A DNA stretch of 64,000 bases from assembly GCF_018531495.1 (NCBI RefSeq), contig NZ_JAHDTI010000023.1, forward strand, positions 1 to 64,000, in the 5' to 3' direction. This document shows, piece by piece, positions 40,013 to 48,877 of this stretch. Source of the DNA: Nonomuraea sediminis. GTDB taxonomy: Bacteria > Actinomycetota > Actinomycetes > Streptosporangiales > Streptosporangiaceae. The position numbers and the translations under genes are program-made. Below the pieces are notes generated by a model, which worked only from the letters and a program-made list of their open reading frames with translations, was not told the DNA's origin and made no database searches. How positions within the stretch are numbered: position 1 is the stretch's first letter; each line of letters opens with the position of its first letter.

Positions 40013-42682
40013 TCAGCCGAGTTGCTCCGCGGTGGCCTGCTCGACCTGACGCAGCGCGTCGTCGATCGACTCCGGCCGCGTGCCGCCTCCCTGGGCCACA
40101 TCGTCCTTGCCGCCACCGCCACCCCCAAGCGCCTTGGCGGCGACGCCGACCAGTCTCCCGGCCTTGAGCCCCCGCTCGCGCCCCGCCTCGTTCACCGCGG
40201 CAACGACCACGGGCCGGTCGGAGGGGACTCCGGCGATGACGATCACCGCCGGACGGTCGGCCGGGAACCTGCCACGCACGTCAAGCGCGAGCTTACGCAG
40301 ATCGTCGGCTCCGGTGCCATCAGGCGCGCGGTATGTCACCAGGGAGACTCCCTGCAGGTCACGGGCCTGCGAGGCGAGTTCGCCGGCGATCTGGAGCACC
40401 TGCGCGGAGCGCAGCTTCTCCAGCTCCTTCTCCGCCGTGCGCAGCCGGGTGACGATGCCGTCGATGCGCTCGGGCAGTTCCTCGCGGCGCGTCTTGAGCT
40501 GCTCGGACACCTGGGCGACCAGCAGCGACTCGCGGGCCAGGAAGCGGAAGGCATCGAGCCCGACCAGCGCCTCGACGCGGCGCACGCCGGCGCCGACCGA
40601 CTGCTCGCCGAGCACCTTGACCAGGCCGAGCTGGCCCGAGCTGTGCACGTGGGTGCCGCCGCACAGCTCGCGCGAGTAGTCGCCGATCTCGACCACGCGG
40701 ACCTCGTCGCCGTACTTCTCGCCGAACATGGCCAGCGCGCCCATCGCGCGCGCCTCGGCCTGCGTGGTGTAGAAGGCGTTGACCTTCATGTCGTTGATCA
40801 GGACGGCGTTGACCTCGTCCTCGACGTCGCGCAGCACGCTGGGCGGGACCGCGCCGGCCGCGGTGAAGTCGAAGCGGAAGCGGCCGGGCGAGTTCTCCGA
40901 ACCGGCCTGCGCCGCCGTCTCGCCCAGCGCGTTCTTGAAGCCGCGGTGGACCAGGTGGGTGGCGCTGTGGCTGCGCGAGATCGCGCGGCGGCGCTCGACG
41001 TCGACCTCGGCCTGCACCTCGTCGCCGATCTTGAGCTCGCCGGTGCGGATCTTGCCGCGGTGCACGATCAGGCCCTTGAGTGGCGACTGGACGTCGAGCA
41101 CGTCGACCTCGGCGCCGGAGGCGTGCAGCACGCCCTGGTCGGCCAGCTGGCCACCGCCCTCGGCGTAGAAGGGCGTACGGCCGAGCACGACCTCGACCGT
41201 GGCGCCCACGCCCGCCACCGGGACGGAGACGCCGTCGACCAGGATGCCGATCACGCTGGAGTCGGCGGTCGTGGTGTCGTAGCCGAGGAAGTCGACCTTG
41301 CCCGCCCGCTCGAGCAGCTCGCCGAAGACGGAGATGTCGAGGTTGCCGGTCTTCTTGGCCGCCGCGTCGGCCTTGGCCGCCGCCTTCTGCTCGGCCATCA
41401 GCCGGCGGAAGCCCTCCTCGTCGACCTTGAGCCCCTGCTCGGCCGCCATCTCCAGGGTGAGGTCGATGGGGAAGCCGTAGGTGTCGTGCAGCTTGAAGGC
41501 CTGGTCACCGGACAGCGTGGTGCCGGACTTGCGCTTGGTCTCCTCGACGGCCACGTCGAAGATCGCGGTGCCGGTGCGGAGCGTGCCGAGGAAGGAGGCC
41601 TCCTCCGCGTCGATGACCGCGTGGATCTGCGGCGCGTCGGCCTTCAGCTCGGGGTAGGTCTCGCCCATCGCGTCGATGGTGGTCGCGGTCAGCTCGTGCA
41701 TGTAGCGCTCGTCGCCCGAGCCGAGCAGGCGCAGGTTGCGGATGGAGCGGCGCAGGATGCGGCGCAGCACGTAGCCGCGGCCCTCGTTGCTGGGCGCGAC
41801 GCCGTCGGCGACCAGCATGGTGCCGGTGCGGACGTGGTCGGCGATCACCCGGAGGCTGACGTCGGCGCGGTGCTCGCGACCGTAGCGGGTCTTGGTGAGC
41901 TCGGCCGCCTTGTCGAGGATCTTGTAGGTGGTGTCGATCTCGTAGAGGTTGTCGACGCCCTGCAGGATCGTCGCCATGCGCTCGAGGCCCATGCCGGTGT
42001 CGATGTTCTTGGCGGGCAGCTCGCCGGACACGTCGAAGTCGACCTTCGAGCGCACCGCGCTGAGCTGGTACTGCATGAAGACGTTGTTCCAGACCTCGAG
42101 GTAGCGGTCCTCGTCGGCGATCGGCCCGCCGTCCCTGCCGTATTCAGGGCCGCGGTCGTAGTAGATCTCGGAACAGGGCCCGCCGGGACCGGGCACGCCC
42201 ATGTGCCAGTAGTTGTCCTCCAGGCCGCGGCGCTGGATGCGGTCGGCGGGGACGCCGACCTTGCGCCAGATGTCGATCGCCTCGTCGTCGTCGAGGTAGA
42301 CCGTCACCCACAGCTTCTCCTCGGGGAAGCCGAACCCGCCCTCGGACTCCGACCTGGTCAGCAGCTCCCAGGCGAAGGGGATCGCCGACTCCTTGAAGTA
42401 GTCGCCGATGGAGAAGTTGCCGAGCATCTGGAAGAAGGTGGCGTGCCTGGTGGTCTTGCCCACCTCTTCGATGTCGGGCGTCCTGACGCACTTCTGCACG
42501 CTTGCCAGCCGGGCCGCCGGAGGCTTGCGCTGCCCCAGGAAGTACGGCTTGAAGGGCACCATACCCGCGTTGACCAGGAGTAGCGTTGGGTCCTCTGCGA
42601 TCAGGCTGGCCGAGGGCACGATCTTGTGCCCACGCTCCTCGAAGAAGCGCAGGAAGCGGCGGGCGATCTCTGCCGACTCCAT
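40013..42682 (-). CDS. alaS: Alanyl-tRNA synthetase
   Basis: This 889-residue class II enzyme has a catalytic core with TRHATFFQMLGNFS. The editing domain carries HSATHLVH (HxxxH) and CGGTHVHSSG, together forming the zinc site that clears Ser- and Gly-tRNA-Ala. A C-terminal C-Ala domain ends the protein, with a glycine stretch GGGGGKDD. ATG 42682 gives the homologous MESAEIARRF start; an ATG nine bases upstream is too close to AAAGG. Confidence 0.97.
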   Translation of the reverse strand: MESAEIARRFLRFFEERGHKIVPSASLIAEDPTLLLVNAGMVPFKPYFLGQRKPPAARLASVQKCVRTPDIEEVGKTTRHATFFQMLGNFSIGDYFKESAIPFAWELLTRSESEGGFGFPEEKLWVTVYLDDDEAIDIWRKVGVPADRIQRRGLEDNYWHMGVPGPGGPCSEIYYDRGPEYGRDGGPIADEDRYLEVWNNVFMQYQLSAVRSKVDFDVSGELPAKNIDTGMGLERMATILQGVDNLYEIDTTYKILDKAAELTKTRYGREHRADVSLRVIADHVRTGTMLVADGVAPSNEGRGYVLRRILRRSIRNLRLLGSGDERYMHELTATTIDAMGETYPELKADAPQIHAVIDAEEASFLGTLRTGTAIFDVAVEETKRKSGTTLSGDQAFKLHDTYGFPIDLTLEMAAEQGLKVDEEGFRRLMAEQKAAAKADAAAKKTGNLDISVFGELLERAGKVDFLGYDTTTADSSVIGILVDGVSVPVAGVGATVEVVLGRTPFYAEGGGQLADQGVLHASGAEVDVLDVQSPLKGLIVHRGKIRTGELKIGDEVQAEVDVERRRAISRSHSATHLVHRGFKNALGETAAQAGSENSPGRFRFDFTAAGAVPPSVLRDVEDEVNAVLINDMKVNAFYTTQAEARAMGALAMFGEKYGDEVRVVEIGDYSRELCGGTHVHSSGQLGLVKVLGEQSVGAGVRRVEALVGLDAFRFLARESLLVAQVSEQLKTRREELPERIDGIVTRLRTAEKELEKLRSAQVLQIAGELASQARDLQGVSLVTYRAPDGTGADDLRKLALDVRGRFPADRPAVIVIAGVPSDRPVVVAAVNEAGRERGLKAGRLVGVAAKALGGGGGGKDDVAQGGGTRPESIDDALRQVEQATAEQLG

Positions 42683-42699
42683 GGTGGCCATCCTTTGCG

Positions 42700-42930
42700 T
42701 TAGTTGTTGTCGTCAGCGTTGTCGAGCCCGAAGCGGGCCCGCAACTCCATTTCGCGGTCGGCGGCCTCGCCGAGCGCGTCAGAGGTAAAGTCTCTCACCT
42801 GTGCGAGCACGCCTGTCGCCCTGTGCACGGTACGGCGGGCCACATGGTTGGGGTGGAGCGCCTGCAACCGACGCACCACCCACAGCGTGAGCAGGGCTCC
42901 GAGCGAGATGTAGAACAGCCGCCGGATCAT
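42700..42930 (-). CDS. DUF6167-type small membrane protein
   Basis: The 76-residue protein has one N-terminal helix (LFYISLGALLTLWVV) and a cytoplasmic helical tail. The type and position (directly upstream of alaS and coupled to a DUF948 gene) match DUF6167 proteins of Streptomyces. Function is unknown. Its ATG overlaps the upstream stop (ATGA). Confidence 0.82.
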   Translation of the reverse strand: MIRRLFYISLGALLTLWVVRRLQALHPNHVARRTVHRATGVLAQVRDFTSDALGEAADREMELRARFGLDNADDNN

Positions 42931-43301
42931 GGCCTGCGCCTGGCCTTGCGGGGACGCCGGGCCTCGATGGCGCGGCGCACGCCGTACCCGAGGGACGAGA
43001 CCTTGATCAGCGGGCCGGTGAAGATCGTCTGGGTGACCCCGCTGAGCTTGGCGGCGTGACCGCTGACCTGCTTGACGTCCTTGGCGATGGCCTCGACGGT
43101 GACGAGCTGCCTGTTGGTCTCGTTGACGGTGACGCTCACGTCGTCGAGCAGCGGCACCATGCGCTCGGCCAGCTCGGAGACCGCCTTGGTGGTCTCGGTG
43201 AGCAGCCTGGCGAGCTTGACGAGCACCATGGCGAGAACGCACACCAGGACCACCCAGCCTGTGGCCGCGATCAGCCCGGCGACCTCTCCAGCGGTAAGCA
43301 T
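42927..43301 (-). CDS. DUF948-family membrane protein
   Basis: The 124-residue protein has one N-terminal helix (about 8-30), then a long heptad-like region (TETTKAVSELAERMVPLLDD...) and a basic C-terminus RRPRKARRRP. This is the usual DUF948 architecture. DUF948 genes next to alaS are conserved in actinobacteria; the role is unknown. Confidence 0.85.
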   Translation of the reverse strand: MLTAGEVAGLIAATGWVVLVCVLAMVLVKLARLLTETTKAVSELAERMVPLLDDVSVTVNETNRQLVTVEAIAKDVKQVSGHAAKLSGVTQTIFTGPLIKVSSLGYGVRRAIEARRPRKARRRP

Positions 43302-43369
43302 CCGCTCATCTCCCTCGTACGCTGGGCCGGAACGCCAAGAACCCTATCGCGTCCGGCCCGCGCCGATGG

Positions 43370-45187
43370 TCATCCCGTGCCGGCGCGCGGCAAATCCACG
43401 CGTCGGGCCGCGACCAGCTCCCCCTTCCTGTATCCCTCCAGGAGCAGCGTTCCCGCGGCGGGGGCGGGGAAGGTGACCTGACCGTCGGCCACGTCCTTCG
43501 AGGCGTGCGGGCGGCCGTCGGCGTACACGTCGAGCCGGTCGAGCCCGGCGACGGTGAGCGTGACGGTCCCGCCGGCGACCGAGTCGAGGTCGAGCCTGCG
43601 CCGTTCGAGGCGGGCCAGGAGCTGTCCCGCGTGTTCGATCAGGTCGGCGTTGCCGGCGAGCACGTCGCGCCTGGTGAGCAGGTGCCCTTCGTCGGCGCGC
43701 ACGCCGAGTTCCTCGACCGGGGTCCCGGCCGACAGGCCGACGCGCAGCGTGCGGCGGATGGCCACGCGCATGACCGTCCCGCCGGGCAGCGACCGGTAGG
43801 GCGATTCCTCCCCGGGCTCGGGGTCCATGAACGAGGTGAGCAGTTGGTGGGGCCAGACGTTGGCGCCGCCCGCGCCGGTGACGTCGTCGGTGCCGAGGAT
43901 CGGGCCGATGTCATGGTCCTTGAACCCGGCGGCGAAGATGTCGGTGGCCGAGTAGCAGCGGGCGTCGGTGATCAGCACGACGGGCCCGTGGTAGAGCTGG
44001 CCGCGGTCGTTGGCGATCTCCGGCTTGGTGAGGGGGAAGGCGGCGGAGAAGGTGCTGCCGGTCTCCAGCGCCTGCGCCATCGACGGCCGCCACGGCTCGA
44101 GGCCGTCCACCCTGTCGCAGATGAGCTTGTTGAGCGGGGTGGCGATGAACTGGATGGGTTCCGGCTCGACGCGGCGGGGGGTGAGCATCTGCAGCAGCGA
44201 TTCCGCGCCGGGCCCCGAGCCGCCGCCGTTGCCGCGCACGTCGATGATGAGGCCGTTCTGCGGCAGCAACTGGATGAGGCGGGCGAACTCGTCGACGAAG
44301 CCGGGCGCGTTGCGGGTGAAGAAGCTCCAGATCCGCAGGTGGCCGAACTCGCCCGCGGCCGTGGTGACGCTCCTGGCCTTGAAGAAGGTCTTGAACTCGG
44401 GGATCACCTCGATCCCCGAGGCGTCCTCACCGGCGAACAGTTCGGCCTTGACGCCGCCCAGGACGGCGCCGTGCAGGTCGTAGGCGAGGGTGAGGGTCGC
44501 CTCGTCGAGGATGTCGGGGTCGGGCAGCGGCGGGTTCTCCGCGACCCGCCAGATCTCGCTCATGGTCCGCGGGTGCCCGTCGGCGGCGCGGTAGCGGATC
44601 GTGACGATCTCCTCGTCCGGCGGCAGGTGCCTCAGCAGCGGCCTGAGCGTGAGCGTCTCCAGCCCGCGGGCGAAGCGGGCGGCGGCGTTGCTGCCGGCGT
44701 ACTTGGCGGCGTTGAGGCGGATGGCCCGCTCGATGGGGATGTCGTTCCAGTGGGTGACCTCGACGCCCGGCCTGAAGCCCTCGGGCGGCGTGTAGCCGTT
44801 GGCCAGGGCGGTCACCAGGTAGTGCGCGTCCTCCTGCTCGAAGGACTCCTCGATGAGGAACGGCAGGTAGGCGGTCACCCCGCCGTAGGGGTTGGGGACG
44901 AAGTAGTTGGTGTGCAGGTCGCGGAGCGAGGAGAAGATCTCCAGCAGCTCGGCGTGGAAGTCCCGTTCGGGGACCATGTCCTGGGTGCTCATGCGCGCGA
45001 GCATCACGCGCAGCCGCTGCAGCGGGTTGATGCCGTGCATGGCGGCCTTGAGCGGCAGGTGGACGTAGTTCTGCTCCAGCATGAGCAGGGCCTGGCCGAC
45101 GATGAGCCTGCGCTCGGCGAGGCTCAGCACATCTTGCGCCTTGGCCAGGAAGTCGGCCAGCGGCCGGTCCTGTGTGGCTTCTGTCAT
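43370..45187 (-). CDS. S41-family (C-terminal processing) peptidase
   Basis: The 605-residue protein has no signal peptide. The tail-specific protease core includes IIDVRGNGGGSGPGAE (315-330) and a probable serine nucleophile S413 in TDARCYSATDIFAAGF. A beta-rich C-terminal domain of about 100 residues follows. The usual catalytic lysine position is not obvious, and no clear PDZ domain is seen. It is flanked by core genes (alaS/DUF948 and rarA) and looks like an added gene. Confidence 0.82.
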   Translation of the reverse strand: MTEATQDRPLADFLAKAQDVLSLAERRLIVGQALLMLEQNYVHLPLKAAMHGINPLQRLRVMLARMSTQDMVPERDFHAELLEIFSSLRDLHTNYFVPNPYGGVTAYLPFLIEESFEQEDAHYLVTALANGYTPPEGFRPGVEVTHWNDIPIERAIRLNAAKYAGSNAAARFARGLETLTLRPLLRHLPPDEEIVTIRYRAADGHPRTMSEIWRVAENPPLPDPDILDEATLTLAYDLHGAVLGGVKAELFAGEDASGIEVIPEFKTFFKARSVTTAAGEFGHLRIWSFFTRNAPGFVDEFARLIQLLPQNGLIIDVRGNGGGSGPGAESLLQMLTPRRVEPEPIQFIATPLNKLICDRVDGLEPWRPSMAQALETGSTFSAAFPLTKPEIANDRGQLYHGPVVLITDARCYSATDIFAAGFKDHDIGPILGTDDVTGAGGANVWPHQLLTSFMDPEPGEESPYRSLPGGTVMRVAIRRTLRVGLSAGTPVEELGVRADEGHLLTRRDVLAGNADLIEHAGQLLARLERRRLDLDSVAGGTVTLTVAGLDRLDVYADGRPHASKDVADGQVTFPAPAAGTLLLEGYRKGELVAARRVDLPRAGTG

Positions 45188-45251
45188 GCCCCCACGGTTG
45201 GCCCGCCAGGGCGGGGCGGCAAGAGTAACCCCCTACTCATGCCGGGCAGGA

Positions 45252-45932
45252 TCAGTACGGCAGGCGGGCGAAGGCGCGCACCGCCACCGGCCCGGCGAGG
45301 TCGCCCACCGGTGGCGCGGCGGTGAACCTGGCGCCGAGCGGCGGCAGGTCGTCCAGCGCCGTGAGAGCCTCGACGACCGGTATCCCCGCGGCGGTCAGCG
45401 CGGAGCCGGCGAAAAGCGCGTCGACGCCCACCAGGGCCGTCTCCTGGCCGGCCAGCCAGGCCTGCGCCTCGTCCGTGAGCGCCCGCCCGTCGGCCTCCAG
45501 CAGCACGGCCCGGCCCCGCACGTCGAAGGCGGCCAGCGCGCCCACCCCGATCTCCGTGCCGCGGGCCCCGCCCAGGCGGACGACCACGGCGGGCAGGTCC
45601 ACGGCGCGGACCAGCTCGAGCCCGCCCGCGGGCAGGTGGACGCGGGTGGCGGGGGTGGTGAGGTCGACCAGGCGGCCGCCGCCGGTGACCGGCGCGCCCG
45701 CCGAGTCGGAGGGGCCGCCGCGGGTGCCCTTGTGCGGCTCGGCGAAGACCTCCACGCCGGACAGGACGACCTCGTCGGTCATCAGCAGCCCGAGCGAGGC
45801 CACGAACAGCGCGGCGATCTCCTCACGGGTCGCCTGCGCCGAGGGCAGGTCGACGCGGAAGCCGTGCACGCTCAGGTCGCCGCCGTTGGAGAAGGTGATC
45901 ACGGCGTCGAAGCTGGCGCGGTAGTCGGTCAC
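45252..45932 (-). CDS. Shortened cyclase-family protein lacking metal motif
   Basis: The 226-residue protein joins an N-terminal alpha/beta domain (about 1-70, ending EVFAEPHKGTR) to the C-terminal half of the PF04199 cyclase/kynurenine-formamidase fold (VDLTTPATR, then FDVRGRAVLLEADG, ALVGVDALFAG and AAGIPVVEALTALDDLP). The HxGTHxDxP zinc motif expected after VDLT is absent: the sequence jumps to the region near VVVRLGG. I infer an internal loss of roughly 80-100 residues. It is probably catalytically inactive. The GTG overlaps the rarA stop. Confidence 0.72.
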   Translation of the reverse strand: MTDYRASFDAVITFSNGGDLSVHGFRVDLPSAQATREEIAALFVASLGLLMTDEVVLSGVEVFAEPHKGTRGGPSDSAGAPVTGGGRLVDLTTPATRVHLPAGGLELVRAVDLPAVVVRLGGARGTEIGVGALAAFDVRGRAVLLEADGRALTDEAQAWLAGQETALVGVDALFAGSALTAAGIPVVEALTALDDLPPLGARFTAAPPVGDLAGPVAVRAFARLPY

Positions 45933-47233
45933 CCGTCTCCTCGCAGGAAGTCGCGGATCTTGGCCCAGCGCTCGGCGACGGGCGCCTCGGCGCCGTGCGT
46001 GGTCGGCTCGTAGTAGCGGCGCTGGCGCACCTGCTCGGGCGCGTAGTCCTGGCGGACGAGGCCGTGGTCGTAGTCGTGCGGGTACTTGTAGTCCTCGCCG
46101 TGGCCGAGCTTGGCCGCGCCCGGGTAGTGGGCGTCGCGCAGATGCCCCGGCACCTGGCCGATCAGGCCCTTGCGCACGTCGCCGATCGCGGCGCCGATGG
46201 CCTTGACGACGGCGTTGGACTTGGGCGCGAGCGAGCAGTGGATGACGGCGTGCGCCAGGTTGATCTGCCCCTCGGGGAGGCCGATGAGCTGCACGGCCTG
46301 TGCGGTGGCCACGGCGGTCTGCAGGCAGGTGGGGTCGGCCATGCCGACGTCTTCCGAGGCGAAGATGACGATGCGGCGGGCGATGAAGCGCGGGTCCTCC
46401 CCCGCTTCGATCATGCGCGCCAGGTAGTGCAGCGCGGCGTCGGCGTCCGAGCCGCGCATCGACTTGATGAAGGCGCTGATCACGTCGTAGTGCTGGTCGC
46501 CCTGCCGGTCGTAGCGGACCGCGGCCTTGTCGACGGCCTTCTCCACCACCTCAACGGTGATGTCGTCGGCCAGCAGGGCGGCGGCCTCCAGGTAGGTGAG
46601 CGATCGGCGGGCGTCGCCGCCGGCCAGCCGTACGAGATGGTCGAGGGCCTCGTCGGCGACGGCGGCGCGGCCGTCGAGCCCGCGGTCGGAGGTGACGGCG
46701 CGCGTGAGCACGGCGCGGATGTCGTCGTCGGTGAGCGACTCCAGCGTCAGCAGCAGCGAGCGTGACAGCAGCGGCGAGATCACCGAGAAGAACGGGTTCT
46801 CCGTGGTGGCGCCGATGAAGGTGACCCAGCGGTTCTCCACGGCGGGCAGCAGCGCGTCCTGCTGCGCCTTGTTGAAGCGGTGCACCTCGTCGACGAACAG
46901 CACGGTCTGGCGGCCGGTCATGCCCAGCTCGCGGCGGGCGTTGTCGATGGCGGCGCGCACGTCCTTGACCCCGGCGGAGACGGCGGAGATCTCGACGAAG
47001 CGGCGTTTGGTGACGTTGGAGACCACGTAGGCCAGCGTGGTCTTGCCGGTGCCCGGCGGGCCCCACAGGAACAGCGACATGGGGGCTTCGCTCTCCACGA
47101 GCCTGCGCAGCGGCGTGCCCGGTCCGAGCAGGTGTCGCTGGCCGATCACCTCGTCGAGGGTGCGCGGGCGCATCCTGACGGCCAGCGGCTGCGGGGTGGC
47201 CTCCTCAGCCGCCGAATCGAACAGACTCTCCAC
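45929..47233 (-). CDS. rarA: Replication-associated recombination protein A (MgsA/RarA)
   Basis: This 434-residue AAA+ ATPase acts at stalled replication forks. Walker A is GPPGTGKT at 58-65, Walker B VLFVDEVHRF, sensor 1 FIGATTENP, and the C-terminal MgsA tetramerisation domain contains KSMRGSDADAALHYLARM. The start is GTG 47233. It sits near alaS as in mycobacteria. Confidence 0.95.
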   Translation of the reverse strand: MESLFDSAAEEATPQPLAVRMRPRTLDEVIGQRHLLGPGTPLRRLVESEAPMSLFLWGPPGTGKTTLAYVVSNVTKRRFVEISAVSAGVKDVRAAIDNARRELGMTGRQTVLFVDEVHRFNKAQQDALLPAVENRWVTFIGATTENPFFSVISPLLSRSLLLTLESLTDDDIRAVLTRAVTSDRGLDGRAAVADEALDHLVRLAGGDARRSLTYLEAAALLADDITVEVVEKAVDKAAVRYDRQGDQHYDVISAFIKSMRGSDADAALHYLARMIEAGEDPRFIARRIVIFASEDVGMADPTCLQTAVATAQAVQLIGLPEGQINLAHAVIHCSLAPKSNAVVKAIGAAIGDVRKGLIGQVPGHLRDAHYPGAAKLGHGEDYKYPHDYDHGLVRQDYAPEQVRQRRYYEPTTHGAEAPVAERWAKIRDFLRGDG

Positions 47234-47242
47234 AACGCGAGA

Positions 47243-47722
47243 TTACACGCCCCATACGGCTCTCGCTCCCGAGTCACCCGCGCGGAAGCAGTAGTAGCCG
47301 ACGACCACGGCCAGCACCACCGTCACCGCGGAAAGCGCCAGCGTGGCAGGCCTGCCGAAGCGGTCGCGCATCGAGCCGCGCGACGGCTTGGTCGCGTACA
47401 CCAGCACCAGGCCGGCCGCGCCGAGGCCGACGGCCGACAGCAGCAGCGGGTTGGCGAAGCTCTGGTGGGTGTCGAGCTTGGCGGCCAGCACGCCGTCGAC
47501 CGAGCCGAAGCGCGCTTGTTTGAGACGCTCGCCGGTCTCCTTGGCCACGAAGACCGCGCCGGGCGCGACCACGGACAGGACCACCACGGCCCAGGCCAGG
47601 AAGGCCCGCCATCGCGCGAACAGGGCGTAGGCCACGTCCACCGCGACGAGCAACGGTGTCAGCACGACGGCGAAGTGGATGATCAAGGGGTGGGCCGGCA
47701 GGCCGAGGATCTGGTCGAACAT
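47243..47722 (-). CDS. DUF2231-type four-helix membrane protein
   Basis: The 159-residue protein has the DUF2231 opening LPAHPLIIHFAVVLTPL (one conserved histidine in each half), four helices and a middle loop with ETGERLKQARF and DTHQSFANPL. The role is unknown; a heme- or copper-related role has been suggested only by its histidines, which is speculative. It ends nine bases before rarA begins. Confidence 0.85.
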   Translation of the reverse strand: MFDQILGLPAHPLIIHFAVVLTPLLVAVDVAYALFARWRAFLAWAVVVLSVVAPGAVFVAKETGERLKQARFGSVDGVLAAKLDTHQSFANPLLLSAVGLGAAGLVLVYATKPSRGSMRDRFGRPATLALSAVTVVLAVVVGYYCFRAGDSGARAVWGV

Positions 47723-47820
47723 GGCGCGCTCCTACGAAGTACTCATTTCAACTACGAATCACAGCACGAGAAGGTTCGCGATCACGCCGGGTCCCAGTGG
47801 GCCGATTCCGTCACTTACGT

Positions 47821-47874
47821 CCGACACATATGGAGGGCCGGTAGCATTCCGGAAGTTGTTTGGTCATATGTCGG
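47821..47874. promoter_or_regulatory. Inverted repeat between divergent genes
   Basis: CCGACACATATG (47821-47832) and CATATGTCGG (47865-47874) form an imperfect inverted repeat in the 172-bp gap between the DUF2231 gene and the cyclophilin. Its spacing places it over the likely cyclophilin promoter. The function is unknown. Confidence 0.3.
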
Positions 47875-47894
47875 CAAACATGGAGGACATACCG

Positions 47895-48791
47895 GTGAGC
47901 GGCGACGATCGCCAGAGCGAGCTGGCGCGCGAGCACAAGGCGCGGCAGGAGAAGCGCGCCGCGGAGGAGAACACCAAGGGGCGGCGCAACACCTTCATCG
48001 GCGCCGGCGTCGCCGTCGTGGTCGTGGCCGCCGGCATCTTCGCGGCCACGACGTTGACCAAGAAGGACGACGCGCAGAAGACCGCGGCCGAGAGCTCGCC
48101 GTCCGCCTCGCCGTCCGCCTCGGCCTCGGCTTCCCCCACGGACCTGCCGACAGAGCCGCCGAAGAAGACGGGCCCGGTGAGCTGCACCTACGCGCGGGAC
48201 AAGAACAGCCTGCAGAAGTTCGTGGGCATGCCGCCGAAGAAGGCGAACATCAAGTTCAAGAAGTGGACGATCAACACCAACCGCGGCACCATCGTCGTCG
48301 ACCTGATGCCGGACGCGGCTCCGTGCTCGATCAACTCCCTGGCCTTCCTCAACAGCAAGAAGTTCTACGACAACCAGAAGTGCTACCGCCTGGTCACTCC
48401 GGCCGTCTCCCCCGTGCACCTGCTGCAGTGCGGTGACCCGCTGGCCAAGGCCGACGGCGTGCGCGCCGAGGACGGCACGGGTACCTCGGGCTACACCTTC
48501 CCCGACGAGAACGGCGACATCCCGCTCGGCAAGGGCGTGGTGTTCCTGACCCAGCCGGGCGAGGACAAGAACCTGAGCAACAGCAACTTCGCCTTCTCCC
48601 TGTCGGACCAGAACACCCAGATCCAGGGCCCGTTCAACGTGGTCGGCATGGTCAGCCAGGGCATGGACATCCTGCTCAACCTGGCGCCCACCGAGGCCGA
48701 CCTGATCGTCAACAAAGAGGACCTGGCCAACGACGGCGGCGCCACCGCGCCGCGCAAGCCCGTCATCATCAAATCGATGTCCTTCAAGTGA
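47895..48791 (+). CDS. Membrane-anchored cyclophilin-type peptidyl-prolyl isomerase (copy 1, diverged)
   Basis: The 298-residue protein has a charged N-terminus, one helix (about 37-56), a Ser/Pro-rich linker and an extracytoplasmic cyclophilin domain. Family features include GTIVVDLMPDAAPCSINSLAFL and CYRLVT...LLQCGDP. The segment that should read GSQFF near the active site is NSNFAFSLSDQ here, so the conserved glutamine is lost and activity may be weak or absent. GTG 47895 follows GGAGG; an in-frame ATG lies upstream at 47868. Confidence 0.85.
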   Translation: MSGDDRQSELAREHKARQEKRAAEENTKGRRNTFIGAGVAVVVVAAGIFAATTLTKKDDAQKTAAESSPSASPSASASASPTDLPTEPPKKTGPVSCTYARDKNSLQKFVGMPPKKANIKFKKWTINTNRGTIVVDLMPDAAPCSINSLAFLNSKKFYDNQKCYRLVTPAVSPVHLLQCGDPLAKADGVRAEDGTGTSGYTFPDENGDIPLGKGVVFLTQPGEDKNLSNSNFAFSLSDQNTQIQGPFNVVGMVSQGMDILLNLAPTEADLIVNKEDLANDGGATAPRKPVIIKSMSFK

Positions 48792-48812
48792 TTCACGTCA
48801 CAATCGGCTGAT

Positions 48813-48877
48813 CGGCCGCTCCCCGGGGACAGAGTGGGTCTTGAACCCCGGTTTTGAACCCCGACGAGGAGCGGCCG
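48813..48877 (+). promoter_or_regulatory. Stem sequestering the P450 ribosome binding site
   Basis: CGGCCGCTCC (48813-48822) is perfectly complementary to GGAGCGGCCG (48868-48877). The second arm includes part of the Shine-Dalgarno sequence and ends at the base before the ATG. The 45-nt loop contains two copies of TTGAACCCCG. If the message starts upstream of 48813, translation of the P450 could be switched by this pairing. Confidence 0.45.

Noticed and set aside
39518..42583. A 1021-residue open frame opposite alaS and ruvX
   Set aside because: It mirrors alaS codon by codon. Its Val/Asp/Leu/His-rich product has no domain, and alaS is unambiguous.
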